The notes under the pieces were generated by a model. That model did no database searches, had not been told where the DNA came from, and saw only the letters and a program-made list of their open reading frames with translations. A DNA stretch of 64,000 nt. It comes from Mucilaginibacter gilvus (GTDB taxonomy: Bacteria; Bacteroidota; Bacteroidia; Sphingobacteriales; Sphingobacteriaceae). Of this stretch, positions 16,405-25,089 are shown one piece after another. Every line of letters starts with the position of its first letter. The stretch's first letter is position 1. Both the position numbers and the translations under genes were made by a program. The DNA lies in the NCBI RefSeq assembly GCF_004054195.1, contig NZ_SBIW01000003.1, positions 186,001 to 250,000 on the forward strand, given 5' to 3'.

Positions 16405-17202
16405 TTAAATTACAGGGTAATTTATCTGGATATGAAAGCCCTCTCCCGGTTTCGTTGTAATATCGCAAGTGGCGTTTATATTAAGCAGGCGGCTCTCAAT
16501 ATTCTGCATCCCCATGCCCTTTTTTAACTGGCTGGTTGAGCCGGAAAGGCCCTTACCGTTGTCTTTGTAAGCAATTATCAATTTGCCCGGCGTACTGTTA
16601 AATTGTATATCGGCTTTACTTGCGCCCGAGTGTTTTATAGTGTTATTCATCAATTCTTCCAGTACACGATACAGGGCGGTGGCGTTGGCCAGCGGAAGGC
16701 TTTCTAACACTGCATCGGCGTCATTTATTACAGTTACCGTTAACTTTCCCGATTGGTTGATGATATCGCTATGCTCATTGATAGCCGCAGCCAGGCCATA
16801 GTAGCCCAGGGTAGCCGGGGAAAGGTTATGCGATATATGGCGCACATCTTTCACAATTTTATCGATAGTTAGCTTGCTCGATTTTACGAAATTAAGATAC
16901 TGCTGATCTTTATCATCAGCGGGTTTAAACATTTCTATCAGTAGTCTTAAGCCAGATAGAGTGGTACCTACATCATCGTGCAGATCCTGCCCTATACGTT
17001 TACGCTCCGCCTCTTGTGATTGGATAACCGCGCCCAGCAAATCTTTCTGATGCACAATTTCGGCCGCCTGAAATTGTTGGCGCTGCCGGAGCAGCCTGTT
17101 TTGATTACGGATAGAAAATAGAATGAACGATACCACCAAAATGAGGGCACCGCACATGCCTAATATCATCTGGACATAGATGTTGTCTGTTGTGGCTTGC
17201 AT
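16405..17202 (-). CDS. DesK/NarX-type sensor histidine kinase
   Basis: The 265-residue kinase has one N-terminal membrane helix (about 12-31), a short coiled coil, and the HisKA_3 dimerisation domain with the phospho-accepting His75 in GQDLHDDVGTTL. A HATPase_c domain follows, with ELMNNTIKHSGAS (N box), YKDNGKGLSG and KKGMGMQNIESR (G boxes). There is no periplasmic sensor domain, so the stimulus must reach it through the membrane helix or a partner such as the upstream membrane protein. Its gene start overlaps the membrane-protein gene by 37 bp; ATGs at 17169 and 17157 are alternative starts, and the latter removes the overlap. Confidence 0.92.
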   Translation of the reverse strand: MQATTDNIYVQMILGMCGALILVVSFILFSIRNQNRLLRQRQQFQAAEIVHQKDLLGAVIQSQEAERKRIGQDLHDDVGTTLSGLRLLIEMFKPADDKDQQYLNFVKSSKLTIDKIVKDVRHISHNLSPATLGYYGLAAAINEHSDIINQSGKLTVTVINDADAVLESLPLANATALYRVLEELMNNTIKHSGASKADIQFNSTPGKLIIAYKDNGKGLSGSTSQLKKGMGMQNIESRLLNINATCDITTKPGEGFHIQINYPVI

Positions 17203-17822
17203 TTATAAAATCCTATAGCAAATAAAACATATTCAATAATTAAAATAGTAGCGCTTGCGCACCATATAATACTTGTCATGATACCGGGCTTGGTTACCAT
17301 GTTAAAAAAGATAAACATACCTAACGAACTGGCGTAATAAAGCAGTATGCCGGCAACTATCCAGTTGCTGCTATTGTCGGCCCATTTGCTGTCTAAATCC
17401 ATATTGTTATTAGCGAAGAACAGCATGGAACAAGCGATAAGAATAATAGCATCTAACGACCGGGCGTAGCCATCCATTTGATTAGCATTTTGTATAAAGA
17501 GCGTGTTTAACAGGCAGAACACCGCGAAAGCCGCAGAAATACCATACATGATATACCTTATGCCTTTGCTATAATATTCAGCAAAAAAGGCCATGAGAAA
17601 AGCAAACTCAAACGGAGTATAAATATGAAATATCCATAATGTGGGCAAGTGGTAAACCCGGGCCTGCACGTTACTAATAGCGTTCATAATGGCAGAAAAA
17701 ATAATAAAGGCTAAAATTATTTTGAACGCCCGGGGCAAATTCCGGTAGTTAATAAATGCGTAAGTGATGGGGATTAAAACGGAAAGGGAAGTGATGAAGG
17801 TTGTGTAAATAAGAAACAACAT
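17166..17822 (-). CDS. Polytopic membrane protein next to a two-component pair
   Basis: The 218-residue protein consists of about seven hydrophobic helices (MLFLIYTTFITSLSVLI at the N-terminus to ATILIIEYVLFAIGFY at the end) joined by short polar loops. It has no recognised transporter or enzyme motif. Overlap with the downstream kinase gene implies co-translation; a membrane sensor module that signals to the kinase lacking its own sensor domain is a reasonable inference. I do not know a family for it. Confidence 0.75.
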   Translation of the reverse strand: MLFLIYTTFITSLSVLIPITYAFINYRNLPRAFKIILAFIIFSAIMNAISNVQARVYHLPTLWIFHIYTPFEFAFLMAFFAEYYSKGIRYIMYGISAAFAVFCLLNTLFIQNANQMDGYARSLDAIILIACSMLFFANNNMDLDSKWADNSSNWIVAGILLYYASSLGMFIFFNMVTKPGIMTSIIWCASATILIIEYVLFAIGFYKCKPQQTTSMSR

Positions 17823-17887
17823 TTTTTTAGATGTTTATAAGCCTTAAAGATATTAAAGCTTATAAACATCCGAAGGGTAAATTAAAA

Positions 17888-18271
17888 TTAACTCTCTAAA
17901 GTGGGGCCGCCGCCGGTTGGGCAAAAAGGTGGGCAAGAGTTTACCAGGTCAACTGTGGCGCTTTTGTCCTCGCCTCCGTTTTCGCCGGGTATGGTATGCA
18001 CCTCTTCGCCGTTAATAACCGGCACCAAAATCAATTTGGCGGTTAACGGGTCGGTTTCGTCTTCAAGGCCGATGTATGCTCTTACGGCTTCGGCGTTCGC
18101 ACTGGCGGTAAGCAACGTTTGAATGGAAACAATAGGAATTAAGAAAGATCTGCCCACAAAAACTTGTTCAGAACTTGCAAGATAGGTGCGCCAGTTTGCT
18201 GCCCATGCTTTGGCTGTTGCTAAAGGAATGGTGCCATCCACGCTTTCATTTGAATTGGTTGAGTTACTCAT
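17888..18271 (-). CDS. Small protein with Cys-Pro-rich C-terminal tail
   Basis: The 127-residue soluble protein has an N-terminal region (LATAKAWAANWRTYL, FLIPIVSIQTLLTA) and a middle VRAYIGLEDETDPLTAKLILVPV, then ends in NSCPPFCPTGGGPTLES. I recall a poorly described group of Bacteroidota proteins with a similar order (AKAW, IP, VRAY, LxLV, PCPxxCD-like end), but no function is known to me. The terminal CPPFC could bind a metal or form a disulfide; there is no signal peptide. It is encoded 65 bp upstream of the membrane protein/kinase/regulator set and in the same direction. Confidence 0.6.
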   Translation of the reverse strand: MSNSTNSNESVDGTIPLATAKAWAANWRTYLASSEQVFVGRSFLIPIVSIQTLLTASANAEAVRAYIGLEDETDPLTAKLILVPVINGEEVHTIPGENGGEDKSATVDLVNSCPPFCPTGGGPTLES

Positions 18272-18674
18272 GATAATTAGTTTAAAGTTAATATTAAGGG
18301 ATAGATTAATTTTTGCGCGGCCATCAGTTACATAATTATACCCGATAGCAATGCGCCTTTATCGGCCTTTGTCGTTTGTAAATATATACTTCCTGTGGAT
18401 ATTGCTCATGAAATTTATCTGAATAGTGAGCGGGTTTGCACCTTAAATGTGCAATGAACAAAATGAATAAAAGCGGAAGATATGAGCTGATAAGCACCAA
18501 AGTGCTGACAGCCATGGGCTATATCACCGGAGTGTTATGAGTAAGGCATAGCGTTTGCGCCTAAATGTATCCTAAGCTTTAACTGGACTATGGCATTTAT
18601 ATTTATTGGCCTATGTAATTAACGGCTAAAGTGTTAAAATTTGAAACGTCAATTTTAACCATTAAAGCTATAGT
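18272..18674. other. 403-bp gene-poor spacer
   Basis: Nothing strong is seen. A 28-codon frame at 18454-18540 on the plus strand (MNKMNKSGRYELIS at the start) is too short to call and lacks supporting context. The stretch must carry the divergent promoters of the Cys-Pro-tail protein and the GNAT pair. Confidence 0.4.
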
Positions 18675-19097
18675 ATGTCAAGCCCTGAAGTCACTTACCA
18701 ACGCGAAGATACATTGGATCCCGAAGAATTTGTTGATGTATTAAATCGCAGCACACTTGCCGAGCGCCGCCCAGTGGATGATATGGACAGGATTAATTTG
18801 ATGTGCCAAAACGCCAACCTGTTTGTTACCGCCCGTATAGATGGCAAACTGGTAGGTATCGCCCGTTCTTTAAGCGATTTTGCTTTTTGTACCTACATGT
18901 CAGATCTGGCAGTTGACCAGGCTTATCAGCGCATGGGCATTGGTATCCGCTTAATAAAAGAAACCAAAAGGCATACCCCAAAGGCCAAGCTGATATTACT
19001 TGCCGCCCCTGCTGCTGTAGATTATTACCCAAAAACAGGCATGACTCGCTTTACGCATAGCTTTTTGCTGGATAATATTGATGATTTGAAAGTTTAA
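18675..19097 (+). CDS. GNAT acetyltransferase, tandem copy A
   Basis: This 140-residue GNAT enzyme has the acetyl-CoA-binding block LAVDQAYQRMGIGIRLIKE (Q/R-x-x-G-I-G loop) and the strand GKLVGIARSLSDF. It ends YPKTGMTRFTHSFLLDN. GNATs of this size acetylate small molecules or protein amines; the substrate is unknown. It is cytoplasmic. The next gene, 17 bp downstream, encodes a protein identical at about 109 of 140 aligned positions, so the pair arose by tandem duplication. Confidence 0.85.
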   Translation: MSSPEVTYQREDTLDPEEFVDVLNRSTLAERRPVDDMDRINLMCQNANLFVTARIDGKLVGIARSLSDFAFCTYMSDLAVDQAYQRMGIGIRLIKETKRHTPKAKLILLAAPAAVDYYPKTGMTRFTHSFLLDNIDDLKV

Positions 19098-19114
19098 AGC
19101 ACAAAACCATTAAA

Positions 19115-19537
19115 ATGCCTGCACCCGAAGTTACCTACCAGCGCGAAGAAGCGCTGGATCCCGCAGAATATATTGATGTAATGGAACGCAGCACCCTAAG
19201 CGAACGCCGCCCCATTAACGATAGGCCCCGCATTGAGGCAATGTGCCGGCATGCGAACCTATTTGTAACAGCCCGACTTGATGGCAAACTGGTGGGCATA
19301 GCGCGCAGCTTTACCGATTTTGTTTTTTGCACCTACCTGTCCTGTCTCGCGGTAGACCAGGCACACCAGCGTCAGGGTATCGGTATCCGCCTGATAAAAG
19401 AAACAAAAAGGCATACACCAGCCGCCGAACTGATACTTCTGGCTGCTCCCGCCGCCGAAGGTTATTATCCAAAAACAGGAATGACCCGCTTTACCCACAC
19501 CTTTTTACTGGACAATATTGATGATTTGAAAGTTTAG
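19115..19537 (+). CDS. GNAT acetyltransferase, tandem copy B
   Basis: The 140-residue paralogue of copy A keeps the acetyl-CoA loop (QRQGIGIRLIKETKRHTP) and the conserved C-terminus (TGMTRFTHTFLLDNIDDLKV). Differences concentrate in residues 12-46 and in Asp-to-Cys and Met-to-Gln changes before the CoA loop, as expected if the acceptor pocket has diverged. The two genes are separated by only 17 bp and should share a promoter upstream of copy A. No other gene joins the operon. Confidence 0.85.
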   Translation: MPAPEVTYQREEALDPAEYIDVMERSTLSERRPINDRPRIEAMCRHANLFVTARLDGKLVGIARSFTDFVFCTYLSCLAVDQAHQRQGIGIRLIKETKRHTPAAELILLAAPAAEGYYPKTGMTRFTHTFLLDNIDDLKV

Positions 19538-19680
19538 CATTGCATAGGCTTCATTAGGCACATATTATTTTCAATCGGCGAAAAAAATAGATAAATTCAA
19601 ACGCCTGTTATAAATAGTGTTTTTGATCAGAAAGGCTTGTTTGGATAATGCAGCCAGGCAATACAAAAATTATAACCGCC

Positions 19681-20730
19681 ATGAAATATTTTTCCTTCAC
19701 TATTCTTTGCTTGTGCCTTTCGGTTTCTTTATTTGCCCAAAAAAAGGGGGAACTGGATTACACCATAGCGCCCTGGTTTAATAATAAAAAAGCGGCGGTT
19801 AGTTTAACTTTCGACGATGGTATCCCCGGTCAATACGCCGTTGCTGTGCCTTTGTTGGATAAATACGGCTTTAAGGGCACGTTTTTTATGTCGGTTTCAA
19901 TTGTAAATAGCCAGCATATCAGCTGGGCAACCGTTAACAAAGCCGCTTTGGACGGGCACGAGATTGCCAATCATGCCTTAACTCATCCGCATTTTATCAA
20001 AATAGGTTTAGACACTATTGCCTGGGAGTCGGCCGAATCTACTAAGCAGATGGACGTGCTGGTGCCCTCGCAAAAAATGATAACGCATGCTTACCCATTT
20101 GGCGAGGGTGGTGGTAACACCGAGAAGGACAGGGCCATCCGTAAAACCGTTGCGCCGTATTTTATCGGCGCACGTGCTACGCAGAATAAACCCTACCCGT
20201 ACAATACGTATGATTTCGCTAAAACCAACGACGATTACTATAATGTGAACAGCCAGATGATAGCTGATTCGGCATCTATGGCAAACTTCGGGAAATATAT
20301 AGATGAAACCATTGCTGTCGGCGGCTGGTTCTGCCCAACCTATCATGGCATAGAGGATGGCTGGATAATTACGCCGGGAAAAATTTTCGCGCAGCATTTG
20401 ATAGAACTGGAGAAGCGTAAGGATTCCGTTTGGATAGCGCCCTTTAAAAACGTGATCCAATATCATAAAGAACGTAACTCGGCTAATCTTAAATTAATTT
20501 CGAGGGAGAACCGAACCTGGAAATTAAGCCTTACCGATACACTGAGCAACCGACAAAATTGGGACCAGCCGCTTACCATTAACCTCAATACAAATGGCGC
20601 TGTTATTAAAGGCATTAGCCAAAAACGTAAAAAACTGCCCTTTAAGCAAAACGGGCAGTTTTTTACGTTTAATGCACTGCCGGGGAAAGACAATATCGAA
20701 GTGCAATTTGCCCCTAATGCAATTCGGTAA
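19681..20730 (+). CDS. Exported polysaccharide deacetylase (CE4-like)
   Basis: From the ATG at 19681 the protein (349 residues) starts with a signal peptide (MKYFSFTILCLCLSVSLFAQ). The NodB-type catalytic domain has motif 1 SLTFDDG, the metal-binding HALTHPHF, and YPFGEGGG later. A C-terminal region of about 90 residues looks like a beta-rich accessory domain. The earlier in-frame ATG (19648) would put 11 residues ahead of the signal peptide and is less likely. The role is probably deacetylation of an N- or O-acetylated polysaccharide in the periplasm. It precedes a rhamnosidase gene by 258 bp, so the two may be functionally linked but not necessarily co-transcribed. Confidence 0.85.
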   Translation: MKYFSFTILCLCLSVSLFAQKKGELDYTIAPWFNNKKAAVSLTFDDGIPGQYAVAVPLLDKYGFKGTFFMSVSIVNSQHISWATVNKAALDGHEIANHALTHPHFIKIGLDTIAWESAESTKQMDVLVPSQKMITHAYPFGEGGGNTEKDRAIRKTVAPYFIGARATQNKPYPYNTYDFAKTNDDYYNVNSQMIADSASMANFGKYIDETIAVGGWFCPTYHGIEDGWIITPGKIFAQHLIELEKRKDSVWIAPFKNVIQYHKERNSANLKLISRENRTWKLSLTDTLSNRQNWDQPLTINLNTNGAVIKGISQKRKKLPFKQNGQFFTFNALPGKDNIEVQFAPNAIR

Positions 20731-20988
20731 TCCCTTAAATGCCTTTCCTGCAAATGGAATATCGCAATTACCCTTGCGCTTTTTATCCCCTCGTAACCAT
20801 GACAGTGCATGACGGTTGTTGCTAACATTTTTTTTACATTGGCAACACCATATATAAACTTCTATTTCATGTAAAAATCAAATAAACATGCTCAATGCGT
20901 TTGTAACGCACACGGATAAATGCTACCTTTTGTCGCCCATTCATAAACCTCCGGCGGATGTTTGCACCCCGCTTTTTATCGTATAAAA

Positions 20989-23700
20989 ATGAGAAGAATT
21001 TTTACCCTCGTTATCGTCTTTACGTTGGTTGCCACCTTTGCGCAGGCCCAAATTTCTGTAAACAAAATACTTTGCGAAAACCGCACCAACCCCATGGGGC
21101 TTGATAACACGCAGCCGCGTTTTACCTGGGAACTGGCATCTGCCGGGCATAATGTAAGCCAAACAGCCTACCAGGTAAGGGTAAGTACTTATCCCGATTT
21201 TAGAAAGCCTATCTGGAACTCGGGCAAGGTAGTGTCAGATTCATCTGTACATATTGCCTACAAGGGCACGGCGCTGACTTCGCATACAAAGTATTACTGG
21301 CAGGTAAAGGTTTGGGATAACAGTAAAAAGGCTTCGGCATGGAGCGAAACCGGCTATTGGATCTCCTCTCTTTTCAATACAACCGAATGGCAGGCAAAAT
21401 GGATCGGTCCGGGTTTTAAGGAAGATAGTTTGCGGGCTTCGCCTATGTTCAGGAAAGTCTTTAGCTCTACAAAAAAGGTGAGTTCGGCAATTGCCTACAT
21501 CACTGCGCACGGCTTGTACGAGGCCCAAATAAACGGGCACCGCGTTGGCGATGCCTACCTCACCCCGGGCTGGACAAGCTACGGCAAACGCCTGCAATAC
21601 CAGGCTTATGATGTTACCGACCTGTTGGCCACAGGCAATAATGTTGTAGGGGTTACCCTCGGCAGCGGGTGGTACCGTGGATTAATAGGCTTTAGCAACA
21701 ACCAAAATTTTTATGGAAAAGACGTTGCACTGCTATTTCAGCTGCATGTAACGTATACGGACGGTACTTCGGCAGTTATAAGCTCTGATGGGAGCTGGAA
21801 ATCGTCTACAGGCGAGATCACCTACGCGGAAATTTATAACGGCGAAACCATTGATGCCCGTAAAATTAAAAAAGGCTGGGCGCTTAACGGCTATAACGAT
21901 GCCGGTTGGAACAGTGCCCAGGTGATGGACTATGGCTTTAAAAATCTGCTGGCTACCTATAACGAGCCTGTTCGTAAGCACGAAACGTTTAAAACCCTGC
22001 GGGTGCTGAAAACGAAAAAGAACGAGCACCTGGTAGATTTTGGACAAAACCTGGTGGGTTGGGTGAAAATAAGGCTGAAAGGCAAAAAAGGGCAAAAGGT
22101 AACCATTTCTCACGCCGAAGTTTTGGATAAGGACGGCGATTTTTATACCGAGAATTTGCGTGCGGCCAAAGCGCAGGATACTTATATTTTAAGTGGCGAA
22201 GGAGTAGAGCTATTTGAACCGCACTTTACTTTCCATGGCTTTCAGTTTATTAAGGTAGAGGGGTACAACAACGACCTGAATCCCGACGATTTTACCGCGG
22301 TTGCTTTGTACTCAGACATGAACCCAACGGGCTCTTTCAGTTCATCAAACGCGCTGGTGAACCAATTACAGCACAACATCCAATGGGGGCAAAAAGGAAA
22401 CTTTTTGGATGTGCCGACCGATTGCCCGCAGCGTGATGAGCGCTTGGGCTGGACGGGCGACGCGCAGGTATTCTCGCGTACTGCATCGTTTAATATGAAT
22501 GTAGACAACTTCTTCGCTAAATGGCTGAAGGATATAACCGCCGACCAAACTGAAAAGGGCGCGGTACCATTTGTAATTCCGAATGTTTTGGGCAAAGGTG
22601 CAGCAGGCAGTGCAGGTTGGGGCGAGGCCGCTACCGTAATCCCCTGGAATATGTATGTAGCCTACGGCGATAAACAGGTGCTGAAAGATCAGTATGGCAG
22701 CATGAAAGCCTGGGTTGACTATATGAAGAGCCAGACTAAAGATGATCTGTGGAACACCGGTTTCCACTTTGGCGACTGGTTGTTTTACAGTGTGAACGAC
22801 GATACGGACGGCACATCCGCCGTAACCGATAAATACCTGATAGCGCAATGCTTTTACGCCTACTCTACACAACTGCTTATAAATGCGGCGCAGGTGTTAG
22901 GTAAAACCGATGATTACGAAGCTTACGGGAAAAACCTAAAGCGCATAAAAGATGCATTTGTGCGGGAGTATGTAACCAGCAATGGCCGTATGGTATCTGG
23001 TACGCAAACCGCCTACGTGCTTGCGCTTAATTTTGATATGCTCCCTGTAGATCTGCGCCCTCAGGCGGCATCAAGGCTGGTAGACAACATTACAAAGTAT
23101 AACAACCACCTTACCACCGGCTTTTTGGGTACGCCATACCTTTGCCATGTACTTAGCGAATTTGGCTATACCGATGAGGCTTATAAACTACTATTGCAGG
23201 ACACCTACCCAAGCTGGCTATATCCTGTAAAAATGGGCGCTACCACTATTTGGGAGCGCTGGGACGGTATCAAACCCGATAAAACCTTCGAAACGCCGAC
23301 GATGAACTCGTTTAACCATTATTCCTACGGCGCCATTGGCGATTGGATGTACCGCGTGATGGTTGGGTTGGATACCTATAACGATGGCCCGGGCTATAAG
23401 CATATAAAAATAATGCCTCACCCCGGTGGCGGCTTTACCAATGCATCGGCAAGTTTGCAAACTTACTACGGTACGGTGAGCTCGGCATGGGCTATAGGCG
23501 GCGATCAGCTTAATTTTGACATAGAGATCCCGGTTAACACTACAGCGTCGGTATTTATCCCGGCAAAAGATGCCGCGAGTGTGATGGATGGTGGCAAACC
23601 GCTAAAAAATGGCAAGCCTTACCAGCCGGCAAAAAGTAAAGAAAATTACATTATGGTAGAGCTTGGCTCGGGTAAGTACCATTATACGGTAACTAATTGA
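20989..23700 (+). CDS. Alpha-L-rhamnosidase, GH78
   Basis: The 903-residue exported enzyme (signal peptide MRRIFTLVIVFTLVATFAQA) hydrolyses terminal alpha-L-rhamnose. In order it has an N-terminal fibronectin-like domain (NPMGLDNTQPRFTW onward), two beta-sandwich domains (ARKIKKGWALNGYNDAGWN, HLVDFGQNLVGW), and the six-hairpin catalytic domain with the diagnostic CPQRDERLGWTGD (Asp483-Glu484). Then come TTIWERWDG, NHYSYGAIGDW, and a C-terminal beta-sandwich. These are classical GH78 features and the length is typical. The start at 20989 places the signal peptide correctly. Rhamnose-rich pectin or arabinogalactan are possible substrates; the polysaccharide locus 5 kb downstream is a candidate partner. 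Confidence 0.95.
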   Translation: MRRIFTLVIVFTLVATFAQAQISVNKILCENRTNPMGLDNTQPRFTWELASAGHNVSQTAYQVRVSTYPDFRKPIWNSGKVVSDSSVHIAYKGTALTSHTKYYWQVKVWDNSKKASAWSETGYWISSLFNTTEWQAKWIGPGFKEDSLRASPMFRKVFSSTKKVSSAIAYITAHGLYEAQINGHRVGDAYLTPGWTSYGKRLQYQAYDVTDLLATGNNVVGVTLGSGWYRGLIGFSNNQNFYGKDVALLFQLHVTYTDGTSAVISSDGSWKSSTGEITYAEIYNGETIDARKIKKGWALNGYNDAGWNSAQVMDYGFKNLLATYNEPVRKHETFKTLRVLKTKKNEHLVDFGQNLVGWVKIRLKGKKGQKVTISHAEVLDKDGDFYTENLRAAKAQDTYILSGEGVELFEPHFTFHGFQFIKVEGYNNDLNPDDFTAVALYSDMNPTGSFSSSNALVNQLQHNIQWGQKGNFLDVPTDCPQRDERLGWTGDAQVFSRTASFNMNVDNFFAKWLKDITADQTEKGAVPFVIPNVLGKGAAGSAGWGEAATVIPWNMYVAYGDKQVLKDQYGSMKAWVDYMKSQTKDDLWNTGFHFGDWLFYSVNDDTDGTSAVTDKYLIAQCFYAYSTQLLINAAQVLGKTDDYEAYGKNLKRIKDAFVREYVTSNGRMVSGTQTAYVLALNFDMLPVDLRPQAASRLVDNITKYNNHLTTGFLGTPYLCHVLSEFGYTDEAYKLLLQDTYPSWLYPVKMGATTIWERWDGIKPDKTFETPTMNSFNHYSYGAIGDWMYRVMVGLDTYNDGPGYKHIKIMPHPGGGFTNASASLQTYYGTVSSAWAIGGDQLNFDIEIPVNTTASVFIPAKDAASVMDGGKPLKNGKPYQPAKSKENYIMVELGSGKYHYTVTN

Positions 23701-23912
23701 GATTAAAATGAGGTGCAATGATATGATCCAGTAATTGGTAAATAGGCAACTATTAATCTGTTTATTGATTACACGGAAAATCTACAAGGTGTTTATCACC
23801 TGCGTTATATCTGCGGACAGGTGACCATTCTCTACGCCTGATGTCCATTTGGTATTTAACTAAATCAATTTTAGGCCTTTTGTCACCACTCTTTGCTCCT
23901 TAATCTTCAAAA

Positions 23913-24479
23913 TTAAGGATTCCATTCTTTCCCTGACACCACTGTAAGAGGGACATTAAAGCTGCCATTCCTTACTTGTAAAGTATCAATTGCCGTCGAT
24001 CCTTGCGTTCTTTTTGAATCGAATTCAAAACGCCCTCTCATGTGCGTTTTGTTTATTTCTAATATCTCCACAAATCCATTAAAAGATTGAGTAGTGAAAC
24101 TCTCGTTTGCGATACCTTTCTTCACCCAACCAAAAACTATCGCTGCAGCTCCATCATAGGGTATAAATGGGCTGGTATTGTCAAAAAAATATTTCCCATT
24201 TTTAGGATAATGCCTACTGGTAATATCTATCTTATATTGGATACTGTCGAGTAATTTCTCGGACTGAGAGAAAATATTTGTGACATGGTAATTTAAGGTA
24301 TTATCATAGTCCATTTGAAACCAAGCGCCGTCTTTATCAGCGCTCCAGTCCATTCCGTTGATTTGGGCTTTCATGTAATAATCAGGGCTATCAATAGATT
24401 TTTTACTACACGAAATTAAAACTATGATACACCCGATAACTGACAATAAGAATAAAGGGTTGAGTTTTTTTTTTGACAC
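23913..24479 (-). CDS. Lipoprotein of unknown function
   Basis: The 188-residue protein begins with a lipoprotein signal peptide (PLFLLSVIGCIIVLISC, lipobox Cys about residue 24) and then a short polar linker. The mature region contains MKAQINGMDWSAD near its start, a phrase typical of small Bacteroidota lipoproteins with a beta-rich fold (DUF6252-like), and ends GSFNVPLTVV. Function is unknown. The start is a GTG (24477-24479); no ATG precedes the signal peptide in frame. The gene lies next to a decayed stretch and has no obvious operon partner. Confidence 0.7.
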   Translation of the reverse strand: MSKKKLNPLFLLSVIGCIIVLISCSKKSIDSPDYYMKAQINGMDWSADKDGAWFQMDYDNTLNYHVTNIFSQSEKLLDSIQYKIDITSRHYPKNGKYFFDNTSPFIPYDGAAAIVFGWVKKGIANESFTTQSFNGFVEILEINKTHMRGRFEFDSKRTQGSTAIDTLQVRNGSFNVPLTVVSGKEWNP

Positions 24480-24660
24480 TGTTTGAGTTTTTTTTGCCCT
24501 AAAATAATATTATAATTCATATTTCGATTCAAGGCTTTAATTGTTTAAATGTTTTTGGTAGATACTAAAAGTAAAACTTTTTACCTACTAATACAAATCC
24601 GCGCGCGGTCGGGCGTCTTCCCCTGACTGAAAACGTTGTCATCGTCCACTCTGACGAGTT

Positions 24661-24825
24661 TTAATAAGTAACCTCTAACAAGCTTTGCGGATCGGCGTTA
24701 TCATATCCAACCATGTGTCCAGTCCTGTAGATCCAGCTAATGCCGGTTTCTTTTCGGCTGTGGTCGGTGTAATCAGGATGAGCGATAATGATTTTTTGTC
24801 TTAATGAACCCTCATTGATTCTATA
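24661..24825 (-). pseudogene. Coding remnant without start codon
   Basis: Fifty-four codons are open on the minus strand up to a TAA at 24661-24663. They read as real coding sequence (EGSLRQKIIIAHPDYTDH, then GISWIYRTGHMVGYDN and SLLEVTY at the end). No start codon with sense is present, and an in-frame TAA stands at the 5' end (24826-24828). It is most likely the C-terminal fragment of a lost gene. The stretch 24480-25089 contains no complete gene that I can support. Confidence 0.45.
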
Positions 24826-24926
24826 TTAAATCTAACGGATTATCTCAACTAACGCTTCATCCCAGCCGGAATTGAAACGGGAAGCAGTATGTGGGGGCTG
24901 AGTTTAGGTGAGGCCCTCAACCGTTA

Positions 24927-25046
24927 TTAGACGGCGCGGCCCGCTTCAAACAGATGGGGCTGCCGTGATTTATTTACTACTTTGATGCCAGATGTTTTTA
25001 AAATATGTTGGTCTGCGGTTAACATCAACGACTGGCTTGCCAGCAT
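24927..25046 (-). CDS. Possible 39-residue ORF in decayed stretch
   Basis: An ATG-started minus-strand frame encodes 39 residues, MLASQSLMLTADQHILK at the N-terminus and QPHLFEAGRAV at the end. The composition is protein-like, and the frame continues upstream for nine more codons before a stop, so it may be the C-terminal end of a truncated gene instead of a small gene. No family is recognised with confidence. Confidence 0.25.
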   Translation of the reverse strand: MLASQSLMLTADQHILKTSGIKVVNKSRQPHLFEAGRAV

Positions 25047-25089
25047 TAATAAGCCGAATAATTTAAATTAGGCGTTATGTACTATACGA

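Noticed and set aside
18454..18540. 28-codon frame before the GNAT pair, considered as a small peptide gene
   Set aside because: Too short, no signal peptide or family pattern, and no supporting promoter or ribosome-binding context.
22366..22872. 168-codon minus-strand frame inside the rhamnosidase gene
   Set aside because: It covers the catalytic CPQRDERLGWTGD region of GH78 and has no start context or domain of its own.
23897..23919. TCCTTAAT/ATTAAGGA inverted repeat as terminator of the lipoprotein gene
   Set aside because: The stem is short and AT-rich, overlaps the stop codon, and no T-run follows on the minus strand.
24840..24960. GC-rich segment considered as a group II intron or other mobile-element end
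   Set aside because: I could not see a domain V-like hairpin, a reverse transcriptase fragment or terminal repeats, so the idea has no support in the sequence.
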